DNA of 64,000 nucleotides, taken from contig CANLTE010000010.1 of NCBI GenBank assembly GCA_947493885.1, forward strand, positions 21,142 to 85,141. Direction: 5' to 3'. Each line of letters begins with the position of its first letter. Position 1 is the stretch's first letter. The position numbers were made by a program, and so were the translations under genes. This stretch comes from an uncultured Maribacter sp. (GTDB lineage Bacteria > Bacteroidota > Bacteroidia > Flavobacteriales > Flavobacteriaceae). Shown one piece after another: positions 44,561 to 52,904 of the stretch. Under the pieces are notes generated by a model that worked only from the letters and a program-made list of their open reading frames with translations, had not been told where the DNA came from and searched no databases.

Positions 44561-45928
44561 TTATAGTTTGATTTTTTGAATCAAAAAAAGATGCTTGCCT
44601 CTTTTTGTTTGCGCAATACTATCCACATAATCAAAAATTATATCTATTTCAGTTGCGGATTTTATTTTTGCATCAATTTCTTCCTCATCAATAGATGAAT
44701 AGTTAACTCCTTTGATTATTCTAATTTTGATTAGTCCTATTTCTTCTTGTTCTATTTGCCATTTGGTAATATTGGCAAAAGCTTTAAGGTGTTGACCAAA
44801 AATTAAAGCGGTTAGATAAATTTTTTGCTTTTTTTTAGATAAAATAAAATCCTGACTTCTTCCGTAAATCGATTTAAATTTAACCACACCACCATTTCGA
44901 TATGTTAATTCACCTAAATCTCCTGTTTTATATCTTATAAACGGCATACCCTTATTATTAAACCCAGTAGCAACTATGTTACCAACTTCACCAATTTCTG
45001 TATTAGTTCCGTCATCATTTAATACTTCAATATACCCATATATTGGGGAAGAAATATACTCGTAAGTGTTATCTTTTGTATAACAATATAGACTTACTTC
45101 ATTATGACCATATTCGAAATACACCATTGATGAAAAGGCTTTTTCAATTGATTTTCGCTGCTCTGGAGTACACATTTCTGAGGTTAAATTTATACCTTTT
45201 ACTTGAAAGTCAATAGGAACATTATTTTCTATAATATATTTTGCTAAAGTGTCAAAAAAGGAGGGGTATCCTCTTAGGATGGAGGGTTTTATTTCAAGCA
45301 ATTTTTCAATATAAAATTTTATATTCTCGTCTGTCAAATACAATACAGAAAATCTATAGTCTCCAAATAAATTACCTTTATTGTTTTCTAACCAATAAAT
45401 GTTTTTACTTCTTAGTTTGTTTTTTATTTCAATACCGCCACAACTTAATATAATATCATCTTTTTTATGTCCCATTAGTGAATATAAATAGGCATGATGT
45501 CCATAATCTAATAAACCAGCATGTGTGTTACAATAAAATTCTAAAGGCTGTCCTGTACTACCGCCAGTGTTTCTTTTTCCTAATTCTGAGATATTAAACT
45601 CTTTGCTTAAAAGCTTGTTAGTATTTTCTTTTATTATTTTTTTATCCAAAAAAGGAATTTTTCGGAAGTCGTTTAAATCTTTTGTTGAAATACCTTTTTT
45701 GTCGAAAATTTCCTTATAATATGATGTGTTTTTATAGGCATAATCAAGCATATTAATTAACATATTACTTTGTAATGTGTAAACTTCTGATTCACCTAGT
45801 TTTTCAATTGATTTAAGTCTCTTTAATACTTTATTTTCTACTTTTTTAGTTTTAACTAAATGTAACTTGATATAAAGTTTTGAAAATAATGAACTGCTTT
45901 TAAATATATTTTTTAACCTGCTAATCAT
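44561..45928 (-). CDS. CapK/PaaK-like adenylate-forming enzyme
   Basis: A 455-residue member of the phenylacetate-CoA ligase/CapK family in the ANL superfamily. Visible are the phosphate loop RNTGGSTGQPLEFY (about 119-132), FEYGHNEVSLYCY and MPFIRYKTGDLGEL. Family knowledge: such proteins are often encoded in capsule loci and presumably activate a carboxylic acid as acyl-adenylate, but their substrate and acceptor are unsettled. With two acyltransferases in operon A, it could supply activated acyl groups. It overlaps wzx by 8 nt. Confidence 0.85.
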   Translation of the reverse strand: MISRLKNIFKSSSLFSKLYIKLHLVKTKKVENKVLKRLKSIEKLGESEVYTLQSNMLINMLDYAYKNTSYYKEIFDKKGISTKDLNDFRKIPFLDKKIIKENTNKLLSKEFNISELGKRNTGGSTGQPLEFYCNTHAGLLDYGHHAYLYSLMGHKKDDIILSCGGIEIKNKLRSKNIYWLENNKGNLFGDYRFSVLYLTDENIKFYIEKLLEIKPSILRGYPSFFDTLAKYIIENNVPIDFQVKGINLTSEMCTPEQRKSIEKAFSSMVYFEYGHNEVSLYCYTKDNTYEYISSPIYGYIEVLNDDGTNTEIGEVGNIVATGFNNKGMPFIRYKTGDLGELTYRNGGVVKFKSIYGRSQDFILSKKKQKIYLTALIFGQHLKAFANITKWQIEQEEIGLIKIRIIKGVNYSSIDEEEIDAKIKSATEIDIIFDYVDSIAQTKRGKHLFLIQKIKL

Positions 45929-47249
45929 TTTTTAATTTGTTGTTTTTAATAAGGGAATAAAAGCTAAGAGATTTTATCATCATATAAAATGATATTCTTG
46001 TTGGTTTAAAGAATAAAGGAGCAAAAAGAACCGATATAGATTGAGATAACAGAGTAGCTATAGCAGCCCCAATAACTCCATAAATTGGGATTAAAATAAA
46101 ATTAAGAATAACGTTTGATACCATTCCTATTCCAAGGTATAAGCTTGTGTATCTTTGAAGGTTTTCGCTTAACACCCAGCCTTCTCTAGAAACACCTAGA
46201 AAAACAAATATTCCTGCCCAAATATGAACGCTAAGTACTTGACCTGAAAGATAGAATTCGTTTCCGTAAAGAATTTCAATTACCCAGTCGCTTAAAAATG
46301 TCATTGGTATTGCAATAGCAAGTGATACCCAAACCATTAAATCATACAATTTTTGCAACCTATTGTAAAATAATTCTTGGCTGTGTTTTTTTGCATTTAC
46401 TATAGCGGGGAGTAAAGAACTGCTAATAACAGAAGGTATAAAATACCATGCTTCACTTAGCCTTACTGCTGCAGCATATTGACCTACAGATTGATTGTTC
46501 ATCATTTCTTTTATCATAACCTGATCTATTTTCATATAAATAGAAACAATAATTCCGCTTAAGATTAATGGCCAACTATCTCGTAATAAATTTTTAGCCT
46601 TTTTTAAGGAAAAAGACCATTTAAAGATAGATTGAGTTCCTTTTGTATACACATATATCAATCCAAGCGCTATTACTATGCTATCGGAAAAAATAACATA
46701 TACAAATTTTATCAATGGAGCATGGGTAAGTATCAATATGATTTTAAGCGTTGAAGAAATTAGTAGCCCAACAGCACTACCTATAACTACATATTTACTT
46801 TTAACAATACTTTGGTAATATGATGTAATTACCCCAAAACTTTGAAAAAAAGTTACGCTTCCTAACAAAATAATTATTTTGTTAGTGAAAGAATCATTAT
46901 TGGAAAAGTTTATACCTACCATTAGTAGAATTATTAAGATGGTGGAACCCATTGTTTGAAGCAAAAATGAAGTTCCCAAAAGTAAATTTTTATCAGCATC
47001 ATTTTTCACAAGTTCTCTTACCAATATTCCATTCAGTCCAAGAGTTGAAAAGGCTAGGAATATAGCTACAAAGCTCTGAGCGTAGCTTAAAATACCAAGA
47101 TTTTCAGGCCCCAAATATCTAGCAACCCATACGCCGACAAATAAAGAAGATATAATTTGAAGAATTTTTTCTCCAAAAACCCATGAGGTATTTTTGAAAT
47201 ATCTTATAAAACCTTCATTATTTTTTACTTGTAAAAGTTTTTTGAACAT
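45921..47249 (-). CDS. wzx: Wzx-type oligosaccharide flippase
   Basis: A 442-residue MOP-superfamily membrane protein with about 12-14 helices. It shows WVFGEKILQIISSLFVGVWVARYLGPENLGILSYAQS at the N-terminus, the typical polysaccharide flippase opening (residues about 23-59), LILSGIIVSIYMKIDQVMI and SVGQYAAAVRLSEAWYFIP. It would move the undecaprenyl-linked repeat unit to the periplasmic face for polymerisation. First gene of operon B. The upstream 199 nt have one weak -7-like element only. Confidence 0.93.
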   Translation of the reverse strand: MFKKLLQVKNNEGFIRYFKNTSWVFGEKILQIISSLFVGVWVARYLGPENLGILSYAQSFVAIFLAFSTLGLNGILVRELVKNDADKNLLLGTSFLLQTMGSTILIILLMVGINFSNNDSFTNKIIILLGSVTFFQSFGVITSYYQSIVKSKYVVIGSAVGLLISSTLKIILILTHAPLIKFVYVIFSDSIVIALGLIYVYTKGTQSIFKWSFSLKKAKNLLRDSWPLILSGIIVSIYMKIDQVMIKEMMNNQSVGQYAAAVRLSEAWYFIPSVISSSLLPAIVNAKKHSQELFYNRLQKLYDLMVWVSLAIAIPMTFLSDWVIEILYGNEFYLSGQVLSVHIWAGIFVFLGVSREGWVLSENLQRYTSLYLGIGMVSNVILNFILIPIYGVIGAAIATLLSQSISVLFAPLFFKPTRISFYMMIKSLSFYSLIKNNKLKND

Positions 47250-47372
47250 TTATATTGGAATAGATATTTTATTATTTAGTAACTATGAAGGAACAAAGGT
47301 TCGCAATATAATTCAAGTATATTAATTAATAGGATAAGTGAATTAATATATTCGTTAAAATAAGACAAAATC

Positions 47373-47380
47373 AAAACTAG
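47373..47380 (-). promoter_or_regulatory. Weak candidate -7 element upstream of wzx
   Basis: On the minus strand this reads TAGTTTTG (TAnnTTTG), about 124 nt before the wzx start, without a properly spaced -33 element. An AT-rich inverted repeat (TATATTAATT 47318-47327 / AATTAATATA 47341-47350) lies between it and the gene. Confidence 0.25.
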
Positions 47381-47448
47381 GAAAAAACAAAATCATTTGC
47401 GGTAGACTGATGTTTGTTTGTTTGAAAAATGACTTAACAATGCTAAAT

Positions 47449-50343
47449 TTAATTAGGAATTTGAAAATCAACATTTGTAAAAATACAGTTAACATAAGAT
47501 GCATTCCAACTACCAAGACCATTTTCGGTTTGAGATAACTGATCTCCTTCAATATTTTTAAAGGTACAATCAGAGAAAGAAAACCCTGAAGTAATATGGT
47601 TTGAGTAAAACGGGATTGATGCTACGTTAGAGAATGTACAGTTTTCCCAAGAATTTCCTGTACTTGTACTTTGACCTATTGGTGTATCTTTTGTATTGCA
47701 AAGAATTACCGAATTACTTCTGTCAGTAACAATATTTATGAATTTGTTGTAGTTTCCTCCTTGCATTTCATCTCTGTCTCCATCTGGATTTGCAAAACCA
47801 TCGTTAAAATCATGAAAATTAAAAGGGTAAAGACTGTTTTCAATATAAATATTTTTAAAAGTGTTATTATGCGCACCATTTAAAACTCTTATTCCAGAAG
47901 AAAATTCACCTGAATCTTGGGAAGCGCTACCATAGATTTGTATATCATCAAATGTGTTGTCATGTACTCCCGAAAAATTAACTTCAATCCCAGTATTATA
48001 TGCTTTACTTCTTCTCACAATGTTATTGGAAGCTTTATCTTTCATAATAAAACCATGACCTCTATGTAGGTCAGCGTCTTTATCTCTATATATTAAACAA
48101 TCTTCAATTATGTTGTTGCTTCCGCCGAATGTTATTGCGATATAGTATCCACCAGGATTTGATTTGTTATCTGAATAAACTTTTGTTCTTCTTATAATGC
48201 AGTTGTTACCTCCTTTAATGTTGATACCCTCAGCGTTAGCGTTTAAAATAAAGCAATCTTGGACACTAGAGTTATTTCCATAAATTTGAATGGCTCTTCC
48301 TCCTTGACTCCCATTATGATTTTGTTCCCCTATATTGGTAACTATTACGTTACTAAGTTTTACATTACTTTGAGATGAATTTATCCCAGTCAAGAAATTA
48401 GTAATTTGTATGTTACTTATTTCTATAAAACTATTTTGGATTGAGATTCCTGTTCCTGAATTAAAAGAGCTACCTCTAATTAGAGGCATTTTATTTGAGT
48501 CAAGTTGGTCTCCGTAATTAAAATTATAATTTTGATTCACTATAATATCTCCAGGAGTATTTTTATAGCCAATAAATTTAATGGGGCTAGAGAAGTTTCC
48601 AGAACGATAAGTAATCAATTCTGGATTAGAATAAATACCTGATTTAATATATATAATATCTCCAGGTCCAGCTCTTTGAAAGGCATACTCTAGACTCCAG
48701 GCATTTGTTTCTGATAAACCATTGTTGCTTGAATTACCAGTAGGAGTAACATAGAAACCATTGGGGATGTTAGGAGTTGGAGTATTGTTGGTTTCTGTAG
48801 TGATGGTTATGGTTATTATTTGAGTATCCTTTAGCCCTTTTACATCCGTTACGGTTAGTTCTACATCATAAACTCCTACATTGGAAAACGTATGCGATGG
48901 ATTTATATTTGAAGTGGTAGAACCATCTTTAAAATCCCACAAATAGCTAACTATTTCATTATCATCTGTTGAGTTTTGGCCTAAGAATTGAATTTCTAAT
49001 GGAGCTTCTCCGCTTGTTTGTGAAGCTGTGGCTACAGCCTTTGGGGCTTCATTTTGTTCAGGTGCAGCAACTGTTATAGTTATGTTTTTGGAGTCTTCAA
49101 GACCATTTTCGTCTTTAACTGTGAATAATACCTCATAAGTACCAGGTTCCGTAAAAGAATGAGAAGGATTGGAGTTTGAGGTAGTGGAGCCATCTTTAAA
49201 ATCATAGTAATAGCTTGCCACAGAATGGTCATCTGTAGATGTGTTTCCGATGAATTGAACTTCTAATGGTGCTATACCAAGTGTTGGATTTGCGGTTACC
49301 TTCGCAACAGGAGCTTCATTGTTTTTTTCTGTAACAACTATAGTGACTGTATCTGTACTGGTTAGACCATCAGAGTCCGTAGTGGTTAATACAACGTCAT
49401 AAGTTCCTACTTGGTCAAAGGTATAAGTAGGATTAGGTTCGTTACTTGTTTCTCCATCAATAAACTCCCAGTGATACTTATCTATTTGCTTGTCGTCTGA
49501 AGAATTTCCTCCGGTAAAGTCTACTTCTAAAGGGAATCCTCCACTTGTGGGAGTAGCATCTGCTACTGAAATTGGGGCTGAATTTTCATTTGGGTTGTTT
49601 TGGTTGTCCGGAGAAGGAGTTGTATCAATTTCAGGTATAACAATTTCCTTGGTGCCAGAAGGAACCATGTACTCTACCTCTAATTTGGATCCAGTTTTTG
49701 AAGGATGTTCTTTGGATGCAAAGGCAAGGTCATTTCCTTGTTTATGATTTAAAATAATTGTGAACTTTTCGTTAGATAGTTTTTGCGGGTCCAATTCAAT
49801 TGTTTGAGTAACTCCAACTTTATATTCTTTCGTAATTTCACCTAATTTATTTGCTGCCTTAGGAGCAGTTTCAATGGATAAATTGTCTTCATTCCATTCA
49901 TTAAGTTCTGCTTTATTTATTATAATTTGACCATTACCATCATCACTGTTTATAGTGAATTTTAAGGTAGCATTTACAATGATTCCAGAAATGGAGTCAA
50001 TGGGGCTTAAGTCAAACATTAAGTAGCTGGTTCTGAAGTCTTCCTGTAGTCTTACAATATCTTGATTGTAACCCTTTCCGCTTTGTAAATGCGCATCTTG
50101 GAGAACATTAAAAACATGAATTCTATTTTCAAAGATTACGCTAGGTATAGGAGACTCTTTCTCTTCTTCAACGGGTTTTACAATAGAATCATTCTTTTTT
50201 TCTTGCTCATTAACTATTGATTCGGGTTGATTTAATAATGCATCTAAAAGTAGGTCACTATCCTTACTACATGAAAGGATAAGGAGTGAAACAAGAAAAA
50301 AAACAAAAACAAGTTGAGGAATTCTTGTGGGGTGAAATCTCAT
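47449..50343 (-). CDS. Surface lipoprotein: DNRLRE-like domain, three PKD domains, parallel beta-helix
   Basis: A 964-residue lipoprotein. The signal peptide ends in LLILSC with Cys25, and the mature start CSKDSD resembles the Bacteroidota surface-export signal (Lys and acidic residues after Cys). Domains in order: a DNRLRE/CBM96-like beta-sandwich (about 72-226; VRLQEDFRTSYLMFDLSPI), three PKD domains (about 255-338, 343-424, 430-512), and a right-handed parallel beta-helix (about 525-964) with Asn-rich rungs such as AEGINIKGGNNCIIRRTKVY and HRGHGFIMKDKASNN. Beta-helices of this style include polysaccharide lyases and epimerases; no catalytic set can be named. Paralogue of the adjacent gene. 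No T9SS sorting domain. Confidence 0.85.
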   Translation of the reverse strand: MRFHPTRIPQLVFVFFLVSLLILSCSKDSDLLLDALLNQPESIVNEQEKKNDSIVKPVEEEKESPIPSVIFENRIHVFNVLQDAHLQSGKGYNQDIVRLQEDFRTSYLMFDLSPIDSISGIIVNATLKFTINSDDGNGQIIINKAELNEWNEDNLSIETAPKAANKLGEITKEYKVGVTQTIELDPQKLSNEKFTIILNHKQGNDLAFASKEHPSKTGSKLEVEYMVPSGTKEIVIPEIDTTPSPDNQNNPNENSAPISVADATPTSGGFPLEVDFTGGNSSDDKQIDKYHWEFIDGETSNEPNPTYTFDQVGTYDVVLTTTDSDGLTSTDTVTIVVTEKNNEAPVAKVTANPTLGIAPLEVQFIGNTSTDDHSVASYYYDFKDGSTTSNSNPSHSFTEPGTYEVLFTVKDENGLEDSKNITITVAAPEQNEAPKAVATASQTSGEAPLEIQFLGQNSTDDNEIVSYLWDFKDGSTTSNINPSHTFSNVGVYDVELTVTDVKGLKDTQIITITITTETNNTPTPNIPNGFYVTPTGNSSNNGLSETNAWSLEYAFQRAGPGDIIYIKSGIYSNPELITYRSGNFSSPIKFIGYKNTPGDIIVNQNYNFNYGDQLDSNKMPLIRGSSFNSGTGISIQNSFIEISNIQITNFLTGINSSQSNVKLSNVIVTNIGEQNHNGSQGGRAIQIYGNNSSVQDCFILNANAEGINIKGGNNCIIRRTKVYSDNKSNPGGYYIAITFGGSNNIIEDCLIYRDKDADLHRGHGFIMKDKASNNIVRRSKAYNTGIEVNFSGVHDNTFDDIQIYGSASQDSGEFSSGIRVLNGAHNNTFKNIYIENSLYPFNFHDFNDGFANPDGDRDEMQGGNYNKFINIVTDRSNSVILCNTKDTPIGQSTSTGNSWENCTFSNVASIPFYSNHITSGFSFSDCTFKNIEGDQLSQTENGLGSWNASYVNCIFTNVDFQIPN
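48826..49580 (-). repeat. Three tandem PKD-domain repeats
   Basis: About 250-nt units encode three PKD domains. Units 2 and 3 share the protein block YDFKDGSTTSN/WDFKDGSTTSN-NPSH-F and similar DNA. Unit 1 is more diverged (WEFIDGETSNEPNPTYTF). This points to a local duplication of the middle unit. Confidence 0.7.
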
Positions 50344-50352
50344 GCGTTAACC

Positions 50353-50396
50353 AAAAAAATAATTCATTACCATTCTCTATGCAATGGTAATGAATT
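50353..50396 (-). terminator. Hairpin terminator between the two beta-helix lipoprotein genes
   Basis: A perfect 14-bp stem AATTCATTACCATT (50361-50374) / AATGGTAATGAATT (50383-50396) with an 8-nt loop. On the minus strand it is followed by a run of seven T (50353-50359). It lies 101 nt after the stop of the 680-residue paralogue and its T-run ends 9 nt before the start codon at 50343. It is therefore both the 3' end of one gene and the leader of the next. Confidence 0.85.
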
Positions 50397-50497
50397 ACTA
50401 GTCTTTATCGATATAAAACTTCTTTTTTTCGACGAAATGCACGATTAGTGTCCGATTAAAGAAAGTTAAAAACTTTTTAAATACTGATTGTAATATG

Positions 50498-52540
50498 TTA
50501 ATTAGGTATTTGAAAGCTTACATTAGAAAATGAACAATTTAGATAGGAAGCTTCCCAACTTCCAAATCCGCCGTCGTCGGTTGAAAATAATCTTTGTCCG
50601 CCAATATTTTCAAAAGTGCAATTTGAGAAACTAAATCCTGTAACTTTTTGATTAGAATAAAAAGGAATTGATGAGACATCTGAAAATGTACAGTTTGTCC
50701 AAGTGTTTCCAGTACTTGTGCTTTGTCCTAGGGGAGTATCTTTGGAGTTACATAATATAATGGAATTACTTTTTTTTGAGATTATATTGATAAAATGATT
50801 ATTGTTTCCGCCTTGAGCAGCATCTCTGTCTCCATCAGAATTAGCGAAACCATCATCAAAATCATGAAAATTAAAAGGATACCTACTGTCTTCGATGTAT
50901 ATATCTTTGAACGTGTTATCGTGGGCACCATTAAGAACTCTAATGTTAGAAGAGAATTCGCCAGAATCCTCAGAGTAGTGGCCGTATATCTCAATGTTTT
51001 CAAAAGTATTATTAGTTACTCCAGAAAAATTAACTTCGACACCTGTATTATAAGCCTTGCATCCTCTTACTAAGTTGTTGGAGGCTTTGTCCTTCATAAT
51101 AAAACCGTGACCTCGGTGTAAATCCGCATTCTTTTCTCTATATATTAAACAGTCTTCAATTATGTTATTAGTTCCTCCAAACGTTATAGCAATATAATAC
51201 CCTCCTGGATTTAAGGTGTTGTCCGAATATACTTTGGTTTGTTTTACAAGACAATTGTTGCCTCCTTTTATGTTAATCCCTTCTGCGTTTGCATTTAGAA
51301 TGAAACAATTTTCGATAACAGAATTATCTCCATAAATCTGGATAGCCTTTCCTCCTTGACTATTATTATTGGTTTGTTCTCCATTATCCGCTACTATAAT
51401 ATTGGTTAGTTTGACATTTCTACCTATTGAGTTTATTCCTATTAAAAAATTTGATATTTGAATGTTTGATATCTCGATGAAGTGTTCTTCAACGCTAAGA
51501 CCAAGACCTTGTGTAGAACTACTTCCTTTTATTAAGGGCATAAAATTATCGTTGATATTGTCTCCATATTTGAAGGTGGATTCTAATTCACTTACAATAT
51601 CCCCAGGACTACTTTGATAGCCGATAAATTTGATGGGATTATTTTCAGAACCAGAGTTGTCGGCTACAAGTTCAACAGAACCATAATCTCCAGCTTTAAT
51701 GTAAACCATATCTCCAGCTCTAGCGGTTGCAAATGCATGCTGTATGCTCCATGCTGTTGCCTCTGTTAGACCATCGTTATTTGCACTTCCGTTTGTTGTT
51801 ACAAAATAACCATCAGTATCTGTAGGGGTAGGCGTTGGTTCTGGTTCAGGTGTTGGTTCTGGTTCAGGTGTTGGCTCTGGTTCAGGAATTTCTAGTTCAG
51901 GAGAGTCTTTATCAGCTAAGTAAGAAACTATAAGCTTTGCTCCTTTATTGTTTGAATTTTCTTTTGAAGCAAATGCTAAGTCATCACTTCCATTATGGGT
52001 AAGTACTAAACTTGTTTTTTCATTGTTTAACTCGGCAGCTTCAAGTGCTAGTTGGTTAGCAAGCCCAACTTTATAATCTTTGCTAATGGACCCTAGCAGC
52101 GTTTCTTTTTCAGGAGAGTTATTGTCGGTTAGATTTTCTTCAGACCAATCATTGGAAGAACCTTTATGCACACTGATGGTTCCAGAGCCTTCGTCGCTGT
52201 CAACGTTGAATTCTAAGACAGCACTTATAATTTCTCCATCAATAGGGCTTAGGTCAAACATTAAATAACTTGTTCTAAACCCTTCTTGTAGTCTTACAAT
52301 ATTTTTATCGTGCCCGTCTGAATCTTGAATATAGGCATCATTAATCGGAGAAAAGGAAAAGGAACGTTCTACTAGGTTGACGTTACTTTTTTCTTCGTTA
52401 CTTTTTTCTTCAATTGATGTTTCGGAATTCTTAAGAGCAGAATCTAAGAAAATATCTGAGTCTTTACTACATGATAGAAGGCTAAATAGGGCAATAAAAA
52501 ATACGGTCAACATGTAGGATTTAGTCGTTGTTCTTTTCAT
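50498..52540 (-). CDS. Surface lipoprotein: DNRLRE-like domain, Pro-Glu linker, parallel beta-helix
   Basis: A 680-residue paralogue of the next gene downstream. The signal peptide ends LFSLLSC (Cys24) and the mature start is again CSKDSD. The DNRLRE/CBM96-like domain (about 58-210; VRLQEGFRTSYLMFDLSPI) is followed by a short EPEPTP-repeat linker (about 217-240) instead of PKD domains. A parallel beta-helix (about 245-680) follows, very similar to that of the paralogue up to the shared end FQIPN. Probably outer-surface, binding or processing the polysaccharide made by the locus. No transmembrane segment beyond the signal. The 364-nt region upstream holds possible control sites. Confidence 0.85.
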   Translation of the reverse strand: MKRTTTKSYMLTVFFIALFSLLSCSKDSDIFLDSALKNSETSIEEKSNEEKSNVNLVERSFSFSPINDAYIQDSDGHDKNIVRLQEGFRTSYLMFDLSPIDGEIISAVLEFNVDSDEGSGTISVHKGSSNDWSEENLTDNNSPEKETLLGSISKDYKVGLANQLALEAAELNNEKTSLVLTHNGSDDLAFASKENSNNKGAKLIVSYLADKDSPELEIPEPEPTPEPEPTPEPEPTPTPTDTDGYFVTTNGSANNDGLTEATAWSIQHAFATARAGDMVYIKAGDYGSVELVADNSGSENNPIKFIGYQSSPGDIVSELESTFKYGDNINDNFMPLIKGSSSTQGLGLSVEEHFIEISNIQISNFLIGINSIGRNVKLTNIIVADNGEQTNNNSQGGKAIQIYGDNSVIENCFILNANAEGINIKGGNNCLVKQTKVYSDNTLNPGGYYIAITFGGTNNIIEDCLIYREKNADLHRGHGFIMKDKASNNLVRGCKAYNTGVEVNFSGVTNNTFENIEIYGHYSEDSGEFSSNIRVLNGAHDNTFKDIYIEDSRYPFNFHDFDDGFANSDGDRDAAQGGNNNHFINIISKKSNSIILCNSKDTPLGQSTSTGNTWTNCTFSDVSSIPFYSNQKVTGFSFSNCTFENIGGQRLFSTDDGGFGSWEASYLNCSFSNVSFQIPN
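51833..51886 (-). repeat. 18-nt tandem repeat encoding EPEPTP
   Basis: About three near-identical copies of an 18-nt unit (plus-strand form ggttctggttcaggtgtt) encode the Glu-Pro-Thr linker. Copies differ at one or two bases. Such in-frame repeats can change in number by slippage and alter linker length. Confidence 0.8.
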
Positions 52541-52904
52541 AAGTAGGTTTTTAGCTAACGGGTAAATTAGCTTTAATTTGGGATTATAAAAGTATTAAAA
52601 AAAACAACATTTTAGATAAAAGCACCTGCTTTTTCGATGAAAGGTCATTTATGAATACTGTTAGCAATTGGGGTATCACCATATACAATCCTATAATTAT
52701 TTAAGTTTAATTTTTTAAATATGTTTCTGGTTTTACGCTTTAGAATAGCGTTTGGATTATTTGTTTTTTTCTTTTAACAGAAATTGGCAAAATAATCGAT
52801 GAACTACATTACTTGTTAACACAATTGCGCAATTTTATACAGTTATGAAATGTTTAAAAAATTAGTTATTAATGGTGTTTTATTGAAGTGATGTAGATAA
52901 GAAG
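52541..52904. other. 364-nt intergenic region with several inverted repeats, no gene seen
   Basis: Between the TviB-like gene and the 680-residue lipoprotein gene. It holds a 12-bp perfect palindrome AATTGCGCAATT (52823-52834) next to TGTTAACA, a 7-bp repeat AAAAGCA/TGCTTTT (52618-52633), and a 6-bp hairpin AGCTAA/TTAGCT (52553-52572) only about 12 nt before the lipoprotein start. No full TTTG/TAnnTTTG promoter was found on the minus strand; TACTTTTA near the gene is the closest. No open frame of interest. Confidence 0.5.

Noticed and set aside
47318..47350. Inverted repeat TATATTAATT/AATTAATATA upstream of wzx as an operator
   Set aside because: Composed only of A and T in very AT-rich DNA, so a chance match is likely.
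51833..51886. Short regular repeats as a possible CRISPR array
   Set aside because: Units are 18 nt without spacers, in frame, and encode the EPEPTP linker.
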